A stretch of DNA of 64,000 bases from CBDAQR01 sp965199055 (GTDB lineage Bacteria; Pseudomonadota; Gammaproteobacteria; Pseudomonadales; Halieaceae), in assembly GCA_965199055.1 (NCBI GenBank), contig CBDAQR010000008.1, positions 1 to 64,000 of the forward strand, read 5' to 3'. Positions 9,491-17,030 of this stretch are shown here, piece by piece. The notes beneath the pieces were generated by a model. The model was given only the letters and a program-made list of their open reading frames with translations. It did not search any database and was not told the DNA's origin. The position numbers and the translations under genes were made by a program. The first letter of the stretch is position 1. Every line of letters begins with the position of its first letter.

Positions 9491-10153
9491 ATGAGCACCG
9501 TCGCCTTTGATACCCTCGCCTACGCCAACCGCCTCAAGGAAGCAGGGGTGCCCCCTGACCAGGCCGAGGCCCATGTGGCCGCACAGGCCGACTTCCTCAC
9601 CCAGCACATCCTCTCCGAGGTCGCCACCAAGGACGATCTCAGGACCCTTAAAACCGATCTCAAAAGTGGCATGGATGAGCGCTTTGGTGAGGTGGACGCA
9701 CGATTTGCCGAGATCGACGTCCGTTTCGAGCAGGTCGATACGCGCCTTGCGGAGATGAAAGGCGACATAGATGTTCGTTTCGAGCGGGTGGACACCCGCC
9801 TTGCGGAGATCAAGGGCGATATCGATGTCCGTTTCGAGCAGTTCGATATGCGTCTTGCGGAGATGAAAGGCGACATGGATGTTCGTTTCGAGCGGGTGGA
9901 CACCCGCTTCACCGAGCTCAGGGGCGAGATCGACAACCGCCTCACCGAAATCAAGGGCGAGATGGACAACCGCTTCACCGAGATCAAGGGCGAGATGGAC
10001 AACCGCTTCACCGAGATCAAGGGCGAGATGGATGCCCGTTTCGAACGGGTAGATACCGGCTTTGCTGAGATGGAAACCCGCCTTTCCCTGCGCATCGGTG
10101 GCATGGTTGCCGCCCTGGCCCTGTTTATAGGCATACTGAATTTCTTTCAGTAA
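9491..10153 (+). CDS. DUF1640-like coiled-coil membrane protein (long paralogue)
   Basis: 220 residues. The head (MSTVAFDTLAYANRLKEAGV and SEVATKDDLRTLK) is nearly identical in five paralogues here. The middle is the longest coiled coil of the set: several 18-residue units of the type VRFERVDTRLAEIKGDID, then three 11-residue units NRFTEIKGEMD. A shared tail follows (METRLSLRIGGMVAALAL, then FIGILNFFQ), whose hydrophobic part should cross the membrane once. I reject upstream in-frame starts because the head aligns across paralogues from this ATG and the -10 box sits 7 nt before it. Function unknown; the layout is that of Bdr/DUF1640 proteins. Confidence 0.85.
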   Translation: MSTVAFDTLAYANRLKEAGVPPDQAEAHVAAQADFLTQHILSEVATKDDLRTLKTDLKSGMDERFGEVDARFAEIDVRFEQVDTRLAEMKGDIDVRFERVDTRLAEIKGDIDVRFEQFDMRLAEMKGDMDVRFERVDTRFTELRGEIDNRLTEIKGEMDNRFTEIKGEMDNRFTEIKGEMDARFERVDTGFAEMETRLSLRIGGMVAALALFIGILNFFQ

Positions 10154-10362
10154 CCCGTCTGGCAGGTCATCAACCGCCTCCCGCGGGCACTACCGTCCGC
10201 CACCCAGGGCCACATACCGCATGCTTTCGGTCCTGTGCGCGTTACGCTGTTCGATGTTAAGCGCCCAGAGTGCACCGGGGCCGTCAAGCAGCGGCTCGCC
10301 GCGAGCGGCCTTCTCGGCAGCGGTCTCAGCCAGGGCAATACCGGCGACATCGCGCTGGGCTG

Positions 10363-10371
10363 TGCTACACT
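10363..10371 (+). promoter_or_regulatory. Extended -10 promoter, leaderless start at 10378
   Basis: TGCTACACT 7 nt before ATG 10378; the intervening bases are GTGCCC. A weak -35-like GCGACA lies about 16 bp upstream of the hexamer. Confidence 0.6.
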
Positions 10372-10377
10372 GTGCCC

Positions 10378-10770
10378 ATGAGCACCGTCGCCTTTGATAC
10401 CCTCGCCTACGCCAACCGCCTCAAGGAAGCAGGGGTGCCCCCTGAGCAGGCCGAGGCCCATGTGGCTGCACAGGCCGAATTCCTCACCCAGCACATCCTT
10501 TCCGAGGTCGCCACCAAGGACGATCTCAGAACCCTGAAAAGTGACCTCAAGGGTGAAATGGACGTTCGTTTCGAACAGGTCGATACCCGCCTTGCGGAGA
10601 TGAAAGGTGACATTGACGTTCGTTTCGAGCAGGTCGATACGCGCCTTGCGGAAATCAAGGGTGAGATGGGCACGGGCTTTGCTGAGATGGAAACCCGCCT
10701 CACCCTGCGTATGGGAGGTATGGTGACAGCCCTAGGCCTGTTTCTGGGCATGCTGGAATTCTTCCGGTAA
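10378..10770 (+). CDS. DUF1640-like coiled-coil membrane protein (short paralogue)
   Basis: 130 residues with the same head and tail as the gene at 9491, but only about two 18-residue units (VRFEQVDTRLAEMKGDID) and one partial 11-residue unit between them. The C-terminus is LRMGGMVTALGLFLGMLEFF. It differs from its neighbours mainly in repeat number, as expected if in-frame recombination adds or removes 33- or 54-bp units. It lies 224 bp after the previous paralogue on the same strand and has its own promoter-like box. Confidence 0.85.
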   Translation: MSTVAFDTLAYANRLKEAGVPPEQAEAHVAAQAEFLTQHILSEVATKDDLRTLKSDLKGEMDVRFEQVDTRLAEMKGDIDVRFEQVDTRLAEIKGEMGTGFAEMETRLTLRMGGMVTALGLFLGMLEFFR

Positions 10771-10998
10771 AGACCCGCGTTACCGGCTCGACCGGCAGGC
10801 CGCCCTATGTGGATCAATGCTCGCATCAGCAACGGGCAACGCCTTGTCCTGGCCTCGTTCCAATGGCGCGACGTCCATGCGGGGGCAAACACCGGCGGCG
10901 ACGCGGGCACCACCTTGCCCCGCGCCGAACTGCAATGGCTGTTTGAGCCGTCGGCGTTTATTGAAAGCAGCGGTTATGCCACGCTGCCTCAGACCGAG
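10771..10998 (+). repeat. Truncated duplicate of the gene at 11564, joined to the next coiled-coil promoter
   Basis: The sequence after the stop codon (AAAGACCCGCGTTACCGGCT and the following ~200 bp) is repeated after the paralogue at 11060 (11528-11755) and, for its first ~70 bp, after the paralogue at 25759 (26119-26200). Here it encodes the first 64 codons of the hypothetical gene seen whole at 11564, then runs into the next coiled-coil promoter region. Confidence 0.7.
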
Positions 10999-11044
10999 GC
11001 AGCGGTCTCAGCCAGGGCAATACCGGCCACATCGCGCTGGGCTG

Positions 11045-11053
11045 TGCTACACT
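11045..11053 (+). promoter_or_regulatory. Extended -10 promoter, leaderless start at 11060
   Basis: TGCTACACT 7 nt before ATG 11060, no Shine-Dalgarno sequence; same block as at 9476. Confidence 0.6.
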
Positions 11054-11059
11054 GCGCCC

Positions 11060-11527
11060 ATGAGCACCGTCGCCTTTGATACCCTCGCCTACGCCAACCG
11101 CCTCAAGGAAGCGGGCGTGCCTCCTGAGCAGGCCGAGGCCCATGTGGCCGCACAGGCCGACTTCCTCACCCAGCACATCCTCTCCGAGGTCGCCACCAAG
11201 GACGATCTCAGGACACTGAAAAGTGAGCTCAAGGGTGAAATGGATGCACGGTTTGGTGAGGTCGATCTTCGTTTTGAGCAGGTCGATACCCGCCTTGCGG
11301 AGATCAAAGGCGACATGGACGTTCGTTTTGAGCAGGTCGACACCCGCCTTGCGGAGATCAAGGGCGATATCGATGTCCGTTTCGAGCGGGTGGACGCCCG
11401 CTTCACCGAGATCAAGGGTGAGATGGACACCGGCTTTGCCGAACTGGAAACCCGCCTCACCCTGCGCATCGGCGGTATGGTTGCCGCCCTGGGCCTGTTT
11501 CTGGGTATGCTGGAATTCTTCCGGTAA
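11060..11527 (+). CDS. DUF1640-like coiled-coil membrane protein (medium paralogue)
   Basis: 155 residues. Head as in the other copies; the coiled coil contains a GEVDLRFEQVDTRLAEIKGD segment, two further 18-residue units and one FTEIKGEMDT unit. The tail (LRIGGMVAALGLFLGMLEFF) is a single predicted membrane span. The DNA is almost identical to its neighbours in head and tail and differs in the repeats. It is followed at once by the duplicated block that carries the gene at 11564. Confidence 0.85.
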   Translation: MSTVAFDTLAYANRLKEAGVPPEQAEAHVAAQADFLTQHILSEVATKDDLRTLKSELKGEMDARFGEVDLRFEQVDTRLAEIKGDMDVRFEQVDTRLAEIKGDIDVRFERVDARFTEIKGEMDTGFAELETRLTLRIGGMVAALGLFLGMLEFFR

Positions 11528-11563
11528 AGACCCGCGTTACCGGCTCGACCGGCAGGCCGCCCT

Positions 11564-11941
11564 ATGTGGATCAATGCACGCATCAGTAACGGACAACGCC
11601 TTGTCCTGGCCTCGTTCCAATGGCGCGACGTCCATGCGGGGGCAAACACCGGCGGCGACGCGGGCACCACCTTGCCCCGCGCCGAACTGCAATGGCTGTT
11701 TGAGCCGTCGGCGTTTATTGAAAGCAGCGGTTATGCCACGCTGCCTCAGACCGAGATAGAAAAGCACCTGCTCATGCTGTGCTACTACCTGCAACACCGC
11801 CTCAAGGCTGCCGCTGCACTGTGCAGCCACCCGCGTGCACGCCAGCGCGGGGGCGCATTCATTGAGTTGAAGCTCAGCAAACGCCGGGCCTTCTTCCCGG
11901 CCAAGGTGCTCAAGCGGTATCAGGCAAAACACCCCTCCTGA
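11564..11941 (+). CDS. Hypothetical protein, partly duplicated in the window
   Basis: 125 codons from ATG 11564 (MWINARISNGQRLVLASFQW), rich in Arg and Leu with high third-position GC, which suggests real coding. The C-terminal third is basic (KLSKRRAFFPAKVLKRYQ). I do not recognise a family and see no membrane segment. Its first 64 codons are present again at 10807-10998 and its first ~15 codons at 26155-26200, each time directly downstream of a coiled-coil paralogue, so it was probably the original downstream neighbour of that gene. The minus strand is also open here and remains a weaker alternative. Confidence 0.45.
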   Translation: MWINARISNGQRLVLASFQWRDVHAGANTGGDAGTTLPRAELQWLFEPSAFIESSGYATLPQTEIEKHLLMLCYYLQHRLKAAAALCSHPRARQRGGAFIELKLSKRRAFFPAKVLKRYQAKHPS

Positions 11942-12047
11942 GACACGGGAATATCTGCCGCGCGGCGGTGCCCGAAAACGACCGGTTACGGACAGGGCCC
12001 ACCACCGCGTCCGAAAAATAGTGTACGCCCATTCAGGACAGGGGTAG

Positions 12048-12527
12048 TATTACGGACACCGGTTTTGTAGCTTTACTATCTATACACCGGCACCCAATCA
12101 GCAGGTTAGAATACAATGTGAGGCGTGGTTTTTCGGTAACGGGCTACATACCGACCCCACTTGGAACGAAACCTACCACCAGGGCTGGAAAACGATTGCT
12201 ACTGGAACCACGAGCAGCTCCCCCGTAAATTCAGTGGGGTCTTCACCGCAGTACAAAGCCGCGTTGACGGTCAACGCAAGGAATCAGACACCTAATACCT
12301 CTAATTGGGTGGGTTGCACCTATACCAGTGGTAGAGATAGCTACATCACGCTAAAACCACAGGTTCATGTATCTAACAACTGGTCAGACTGGGTTACGCT
12401 CAACTCAGCTGGACGCAATTGCCTCTATAATGACAGCCTGCACAACGACGACCCGGAAAATCCTGACTGGCAAGCAAGAGGGCTGGCCTGTCAAACCGGT
12501 ACCACAGCAACCTATAAAGTAAACTAA
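12048..12527 (+). pseudogene. Hypothetical secreted-type protein fragment without a start
   Basis: A frame open from 12048 to TAA 12527 has no ATG; a GTG at 12234 would give 97 residues. The product is rich in Asn, Thr, Ser, Trp and Tyr (WNETYHQGWKTIATGTTSSS, NWVGCTYTSGRDSY) with several Cys, like the exported C-terminal part of an extracellular protein. AT content is higher than in the flanking coiled-coil genes, which suggests separate origin. I do not recognise the family. It is probably a 5'-truncated gene. Confidence 0.4.
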
Positions 12528-12828
12528 ACAAAAAAAGGCACCAGTGGAATGGATTGCAGCACACAGACTCTCTCACAATTCAGTAATCGAATAGCAGTAT
12601 CATCTACTGCTAAGATGAGAAAAACACACGCAGCACTGGTTGGGTGGATTTTGATTTTAGCTGTTAATCATGGAATTAGTAAATTTGTTCATGGCACATC
12701 TATTCTTTTTAAAACCAAAAGCGAATCAGTAGCACCCGGATGAAGCCAGTCTGGTCAACTTTGCTTGTGTCGACAATATTCAAAAGCAACGTGCTGCTGA
12801 GTAACTGGAAATCTAAGCCTGCCTCGCC

Positions 12829-14172
12829 ATGAAAACCCTTTCATTCGCACTAGTTCTTACGTCGATCCTGCTACCAGCGCGAGGGGTTGCCTCTTCCAGT
12901 CTGGCTCAAATTTATGAGCTGGCTCTTACGAACAATCCTGAGCTACGGATAGCTAACCACTTAGTCGCAATCAGTGAAGCTCAAGAACAGCAAATCCTGG
13001 CAAAACTACGGCCACAGCTGACCTCTGCTGCCGAATTGTCTAGAAACAGATATGATGAAGCTGGAAGTCCGGTGGGGAAACACCCAGGAACGCGCTTACA
13101 AGTTGCTGCCCAACAATCTCTGTTTAGCTGGCAAATAATTGCTGATCGAAGACGGGCTCGAGAAACCACATCAGCTGCTGAGTTCGACCTGTTATCTCGA
13201 CTGGGTCAATTAGGTGTGGATGTAGCTACAGCATACGTGGGTGTGTTGTCTGCTGACCGAGAGCTTCGACTCATTGAAGAGGAAACCACGGCATTAGAAA
13301 ACCATTATGCTTTGGTTAGTCGGCTCCATGAGAAGCAATTGAGCACCATTACTGATGTATACGAAGCAGAAGCAAGGTTGCTCTCGAGGCGCACCGACTA
13401 TCTCGAAGCTGGAAACGCAGCGCGGCTGGCACGTGAGGAGATTCGGCGTCTAACCGGTGTATATGTCGAGGACCTGGTCGAGCTAAATGCCAATTTCGTG
13501 GCACAAAAAAGTGATATGCCGCTAGATTACTGGGAAGGCCTCGCGCTGCAAAATAATCCAGATAGACTAGCACTCCTGCGCAAACAAGAAGCGAGTCTTC
13601 ATGATGTGTCTAAACAGCGCGGTGGTCGTTATCCCGAGGTATCTGCTTCATACCAATTGTCGCAGACAGACCTTGGTTATGATCGAGAGAGGTTCGCAAT
13701 TGATCTTGGCGCAGACACCATCCCATCCGAGAGAAAAAGCGCTCACGCCGCCTTGGACTTAAGTGTTCCTGTATATTCTGGTGGAACTGTCTCTGCGCGC
13801 ATTCGCCAGGCAAAGGCGGCGCATACGATTGCGGTGCATGAAACTACGGCAGAGACGCGAGCACTACGGCGAAAGGTAAGAGAACTTTACCTTTTTCTCC
13901 AGAGCGCCACCGACAGAATCGCAGCGAGCGAATCGTCCGTTGTTTCGGCTGGAAAAGCCTACGAAGCGACGGTTAAAAGTTTTGCCCTGCAGGCAGTAAA
14001 TTCATCTGATGTCCTGCATGCCGCCAGCGGTCTGACTCGAGCCAAAAAGGCAGCATCTGATGCAAAAAACGACTACATTTTGTATTGGATAAAGCTGCGC
14101 AATGTGGCCGGTGAGCTCGACGCTGAGTCTCTCCTTACTGCAAGCGCGTGGTTTGATGGTGAAGATCGATAG
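12829..14172 (+). CDS. TolC-family outer-membrane efflux/secretion protein
   Basis: 447 residues. A signal peptide covers about residues 1-22 (MKTLSFALVLTSILLPARGV). Two repeats of the TolC fold follow: LAQIYELALTNNPELRIANH begins the first, and the second has LDLSVPVYSGGTVSARIRQA, the usual second-repeat strand/helix motif. TolC-type proteins form trimeric outer-membrane channels with an alpha-helical periplasmic tunnel and work with ABC or RND pumps, including type I secretion of RTX proteins. No inner-membrane ABC or adaptor gene is next to it here, so its partner is unknown; a link to the RTX gene at 2278 is only suggested. Base composition is more AT-rich than the region to its left. The gene looks intact and ends 16 bp before an IS481 fragment. 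Confidence 0.88.
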   Translation: MKTLSFALVLTSILLPARGVASSSLAQIYELALTNNPELRIANHLVAISEAQEQQILAKLRPQLTSAAELSRNRYDEAGSPVGKHPGTRLQVAAQQSLFSWQIIADRRRARETTSAAEFDLLSRLGQLGVDVATAYVGVLSADRELRLIEEETTALENHYALVSRLHEKQLSTITDVYEAEARLLSRRTDYLEAGNAARLAREEIRRLTGVYVEDLVELNANFVAQKSDMPLDYWEGLALQNNPDRLALLRKQEASLHDVSKQRGGRYPEVSASYQLSQTDLGYDRERFAIDLGADTIPSERKSAHAALDLSVPVYSGGTVSARIRQAKAAHTIAVHETTAETRALRRKVRELYLFLQSATDRIAASESSVVSAGKAYEATVKSFALQAVNSSDVLHAASGLTRAKKAASDAKNDYILYWIKLRNVAGELDAESLLTASAWFDGEDR

Positions 14173-14184
14173 GCTGGAGACTGC

Positions 14185-14385
14185 CACATCATCATTACAT
14201 GAAGGCCTGCGACTTCGGTCCTGCAGACCATCAAGACCGCATGCTTTATAGCGATTAAAGATTTTATAGCCAGTGGCCCGGGAGATACCAAACTCGCGGC
14301 ACAGGACGGCCATCTTCTCGCCTTCAAGACAGCGGGCTACAAACTTAAGTCGTTCATGCATCGGTTTACACTCTTTCCACGGCAT
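14185..14385 (-). pseudogene. N-terminal fragment of an IS481-family transposase
   Basis: From ATG 14385 the minus strand reads MPWKECKPMHERLKFVARCL, EGEKMAVLCREFGISRATGY and GLDGLQDRSRRP, the helix-turn-helix N-terminus of IS481-type transposases. After about 66 codons the similarity stops; the rest of the open frame runs antisense into tolC. The DDE domain is missing. Confidence 0.75.
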
Positions 14386-14579
14386 CTGGGAACCTCCCCA
14401 AATACTGTAATTGTGTAACCTATGTCTCCGGAATAAAGTGTCACCTATCTATCGATAACGACACGATATAAATCAGGGGAATAGGGATTGATTAGAGACT
14501 TTATGTAATCAAGAAAATGCAGCAGGTAACACATAGGTTGTAAATACCCCAAACAGCTAACCACCCATTCATAGAAAAA

Positions 14580-15359
14580 TTAAGCCACTTCTCGGTATTG
14601 AACGGGTGTCATATCGTTCAATCCATCATGGGGTCGTTCATGGTTATACAACACGATCCAGTCATCCGTGATCTCTCGAACTTCCTGCAATGTCTCGAAC
14701 AGATATAAGTCCAATACTTCCTCTCGATACGTGCGATTAAAACGTTCGATAAATCCATTTTGGTAAGGCTTGCCGGGCTTGATGAAATCGATCTGAATTC
14801 CATGCGCTTGCGCCCATTCAGCCAACGCCCCTGATGTAAATTCAGGGCCATTATCAACCCTGATAATAGCGGGATAGCCTCGCCAGGCTGCAATACGATC
14901 TAATGTATGTATCACTCGCTCCGTAGTAATGCCCGAATTGATATCTATCGCTAACACTTCTCGATTGAAATCATCAACCACATTGAACGTGCGAAACCGA
15001 TGACCGTGACGCAAGGTATCGCTCATAAAATCCATCGACCAACAGATATTGGCTGATCTAGGAACGCGCAATGGCAACGGATTCCTATTCGGTATCCTGC
15101 GTTTTACTTTACGCCGTATATTCAGTTTTAACTCCATATAAACACGGTAAATCCGTTTGTGATTCCAACGTTTACCCAACGCTCTGAGCCGCTTACACAG
15201 CTTTGGAAAACCCCAGCGAGGGTGCTTCTCAACCAAGGCCAGCAACGCATCAATCAGCTCACTATCATCTACTCGCTTGGGCGTGTAGTAATACGCCGTG
15301 CGACTTAGCGCGGCTGCACCACAGGCCGCTCGAATGCTGACAGGGTAATCCTTGCGCAA
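14580..15359 (-). CDS. IS407-like OrfB, DDE transposase (copy A)
   Basis: 259 residues from ATG 15359; the frameshifted product starts further upstream. The rve-type integrase core has the catalytic acidic residues in CWSMDFMSD, RVDNGPEFTS and NGFIERFNRTYREE. Identical in the copies at 29814, 45984 and 47342. Intact, so the element could be active. Confidence 0.93.
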   Translation of the reverse strand: MRKDYPVSIRAACGAAALSRTAYYYTPKRVDDSELIDALLALVEKHPRWGFPKLCKRLRALGKRWNHKRIYRVYMELKLNIRRKVKRRIPNRNPLPLRVPRSANICWSMDFMSDTLRHGHRFRTFNVVDDFNREVLAIDINSGITTERVIHTLDRIAAWRGYPAIIRVDNGPEFTSGALAEWAQAHGIQIDFIKPGKPYQNGFIERFNRTYREEVLDLYLFETLQEVREITDDWIVLYNHERPHDGLNDMTPVQYREVA

Positions 15360-15391
15360 ACGATCAACCCACTGCCGACGATGGACTGGCC

Positions 15392-15655
15392 CTAAAGCTT
15401 TTTTATGATCTCTTCCTGCATCTGACTCTTCAGGCTGAGATCGGCATACATCTGCTTGAGCTTGCGGTTCTCTTCTTCAAGTTCCTTGAGCCGCCGTACA
15501 TCGGAGGCTTCCATTCCACCGTACTTAGAGCGCCACTTGTAAAAGGTGCTGAGTCCAATGCCATGCTCTCGACATATGTCCGGAACCGGCACTCCGCTTT
15601 CTGCTTGTTTGAGAAACGCCACAATCTGCGTTTCGCTGAACTTCGATTTGCGCAT
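15392..15655 (-). CDS. IS407-like OrfA (copy A)
   Basis: 87 residues, MRKSKFSETQIVAFLKQAES: a helix-turn-helix domain followed by a leucine-zipper-like segment (LKELEEENRKLKQMY). It binds the element ends and, fused to OrfB by frameshifting at AAAAAAG just before its stop, makes the full transposase. Confidence 0.92.
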   Translation of the reverse strand: MRKSKFSETQIVAFLKQAESGVPVPDICREHGIGLSTFYKWRSKYGGMEASDVRRLKELEEENRKLKQMYADLSLKSQMQEEIIKKL

Positions 15656-15729
15656 ATGTAAAAACTCCTATCACGTTAGTTTATAGAAATTTCTACGTAT
15701 GAGTGGCGCTATTTTACGGGGTACTTACA

Positions 15730-15877
15730 CCCCACATAAAGTCGGTCCGCCCGAGCCAAACGGGACATGCCGCTGTTGCCGCCCATATCCGGATGGGCCG
15801 TGTGCTTCCAGCAATTTCCTTTTGCCAGTCCGGGATCGAATTCTCGCCCCCGGAAGCAAAACACGTGGCTTTGATTT
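15730..15877 (-). pseudogene. mod: Type III mod gene, downstream part (cut off by transposon and IS)
   Basis: On the minus strand this continues the mod frame interrupted at 19724. After removal of the transposon and one copy of the 8-bp duplication, codons read VRANQ-SHVFCFRGREFDPG and on to MSRLARADRLY, which is the conserved F-G-R/x-PG and GM-RL-A-RL stretch of type III Mod proteins. It stops at the end of IS copy A (15729), so the C-terminal part with motif I (the S-adenosylmethionine site in this permuted class) is missing. Confidence 0.8.
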
Positions 15878-15909
15878 GGGAACTATATACTTAATTGTAC
15901 TAAAAGTTC

Positions 15910-15937
15910 TTGACATCTGCTCCTTTACAGGTACATT
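15910..15937 (+). promoter_or_regulatory. Putative transposase promoter
   Basis: TTGACA at 15910-15915 and TACATT at 15932-15937, spaced 16 bp, lie 36 bp before the transposase ATG. GGGAG at 15963 is a good ribosome site. Confidence 0.5.
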
Positions 15938-15973
15938 TATGTATCAAATAGTTGAGTCCTAAGGGAGAAGCAG

Positions 15974-16882
15974 ATGAAAGGCTACATGAGCATCCCAGAA
16001 TTCTACGCAAGATTCCCAGATGAGGAAACCTGCAGAGAATTTATCATCGAGGAACGCTGGAACGGAAAGCCTGTTTGCCCTCAGTGCGGCCACGAAAAAG
16101 CATACGAGATAAGCGGCGGTATGGGCTATAAATGCTCTGGTTGCAAAGAGCGTTTTAGTGTTCGTACTGGAACAATCATGGAGAATTCCCGCCTATCATT
16201 ACAAAAATGGCTGCTGGCGATTAACCTAATGACCACTGCCCGAAAAGGCATTTCCAGCCTACAGTTCGCGAAGCACTTAGGTGTAACCCAAAAGACGGCT
16301 TGGTTCTTGGCTAACCGCATCCGCGAAGCCTGTACAGGTGGACAAACACCCCTGACTGGCGAGGTTGAAGTCGATGAGACCTATATAGGTGGGAAGGAAA
16401 AGAACAAGCACGGGTCCAAGAAGCTTAAAGCCGGACGCGGTGGCGTTGGCAAGCAGCCTGTCATGGGGATGCTGGAGCGTGGTGGGCCAGTTCGTGCTGT
16501 GCCGATCTCAGTAGCGAAGAAAGCGCTTTTGCATGGTCACATTGAAAATGAGGTTAAAAAAGGTTCTACAATCTATACAGACGATCTGAAAGCGTATCGA
16601 GGGCTGAAGGAATACGCCCATGAATCTGTAAGGCACAGTGCAGGCGAGTATGTTAAAGGCAAGGTTCATACAAACGGCATCGAGAGCTTTTGGGCGTTGG
16701 TTAAACGTGGGTATGTCGGTACTCACCACTGGTGGAGCGTCAAACATCTGCATCGTTACATAGCGGAATATGTCTATCGCCACAATACAATAGGATTGTC
16801 CGGCGAACCTGCCCTTGCTACACTGGTCAGGAATAGAGTTGGTAAGAAGCTGCCCTACAAGAAACTTACAGCAGAGGTGTAA
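15974..16882 (+). CDS. IS1595-family transposase
   Basis: 302 residues. The N-terminal zinc ribbon has CPQCGHEKAYE and CSGCKERFSV; the ISXO2-like DDE domain has EVEVDETYIGGKEKNK, TIYTDDLKAY and THTNGIESFW-type HTNGIESFW (the family uses D-D-N/E). The start is supported by AAGGGAGAAG upstream. It cuts and joins the ends at 15878 and 19723. Intact, so the transposon may still be mobile. Confidence 0.93.
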   Translation: MKGYMSIPEFYARFPDEETCREFIIEERWNGKPVCPQCGHEKAYEISGGMGYKCSGCKERFSVRTGTIMENSRLSLQKWLLAINLMTTARKGISSLQFAKHLGVTQKTAWFLANRIREACTGGQTPLTGEVEVDETYIGGKEKNKHGSKKLKAGRGGVGKQPVMGMLERGGPVRAVPISVAKKALLHGHIENEVKKGSTIYTDDLKAYRGLKEYAHESVRHSAGEYVKGKVHTNGIESFWALVKRGYVGTHHWWSVKHLHRYIAEYVYRHNTIGLSGEPALATLVRNRVGKKLPYKKLTAEV

Positions 16883-16883
16883 C

Positions 16884-17030
16884 ATGGCACGAGGCGTTAT
16901 TGAGCCTATTGACCTGACTTTTGAGGATGCAGTACAAAAGGTTGTAAACCCCAAAAAGAAGAAAAAATATGGTAAAATAATAGCCCAGCAGCCCAGCAGC
17001 CCAAAAACTAGGCGCAATACATCAGGGTGA
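16884..17030 (+). CDS. Small ORF between transposase and methyltransferase
   Basis: 48 codons, MARGVIEPIDLTFEDAVQKV then NPKKKKKYGK. The start lies 2 bp after the transposase stop and the end overlaps the methyltransferase region. Function unknown. Adding one unit of the 8-bp repeat at 16984-17002 would fuse it in frame to the methyltransferase, so it may be the N-terminus of that enzyme rather than a separate gene. Confidence 0.5.
   Translation: MARGVIEPIDLTFEDAVQKVVNPKKKKKYGKIIAQQPSSPKTRRNTSG
16984..17002 (+). repeat. Octanucleotide repeat CCCAGCAG (2.4 copies)
   Basis: CCCAGCAG CCCAGCAG CCC. Eight is not a multiple of three, so one unit gained places the small ORF in frame with the methyltransferase through ...IIAQQPSSPAAQKLGAIHQG. 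Confidence 0.7.

Larger units (their letters stand above)
14539..15729 (-). mobile_element. IS3-family element, IS407-like group, 1191 bp, copy A
   Basis: Ends are TGTAAATACCCC and, on the other strand, TGTAAGTACCCCG. It contains orfA and orfB with an A AAA AAG slippery site for -1 frameshifting. Flanks are AGGT and CCCC, so there is no target duplication. Identical copies lie at 29444 (+) and 47301 (-), a truncated one at 45874 (+), and one running off the right edge at 63424 (-). Its left end (IS orientation) truncates the mod gene. Confidence 0.95.

Noticed and set aside
9491..11527. Coiled-coil genes as integron cassettes
   Set aside because: No attC-like imperfect palindromes at fixed positions, no integron integrase, and the duplicated flanks have ragged ends.
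12549..12743. 64-codon frame MDCSTQTLSQFSNRI...
   Set aside because: No ribosome site, no family resemblance and poor codon pattern; probably chance in an AT-rich gap before tolC.
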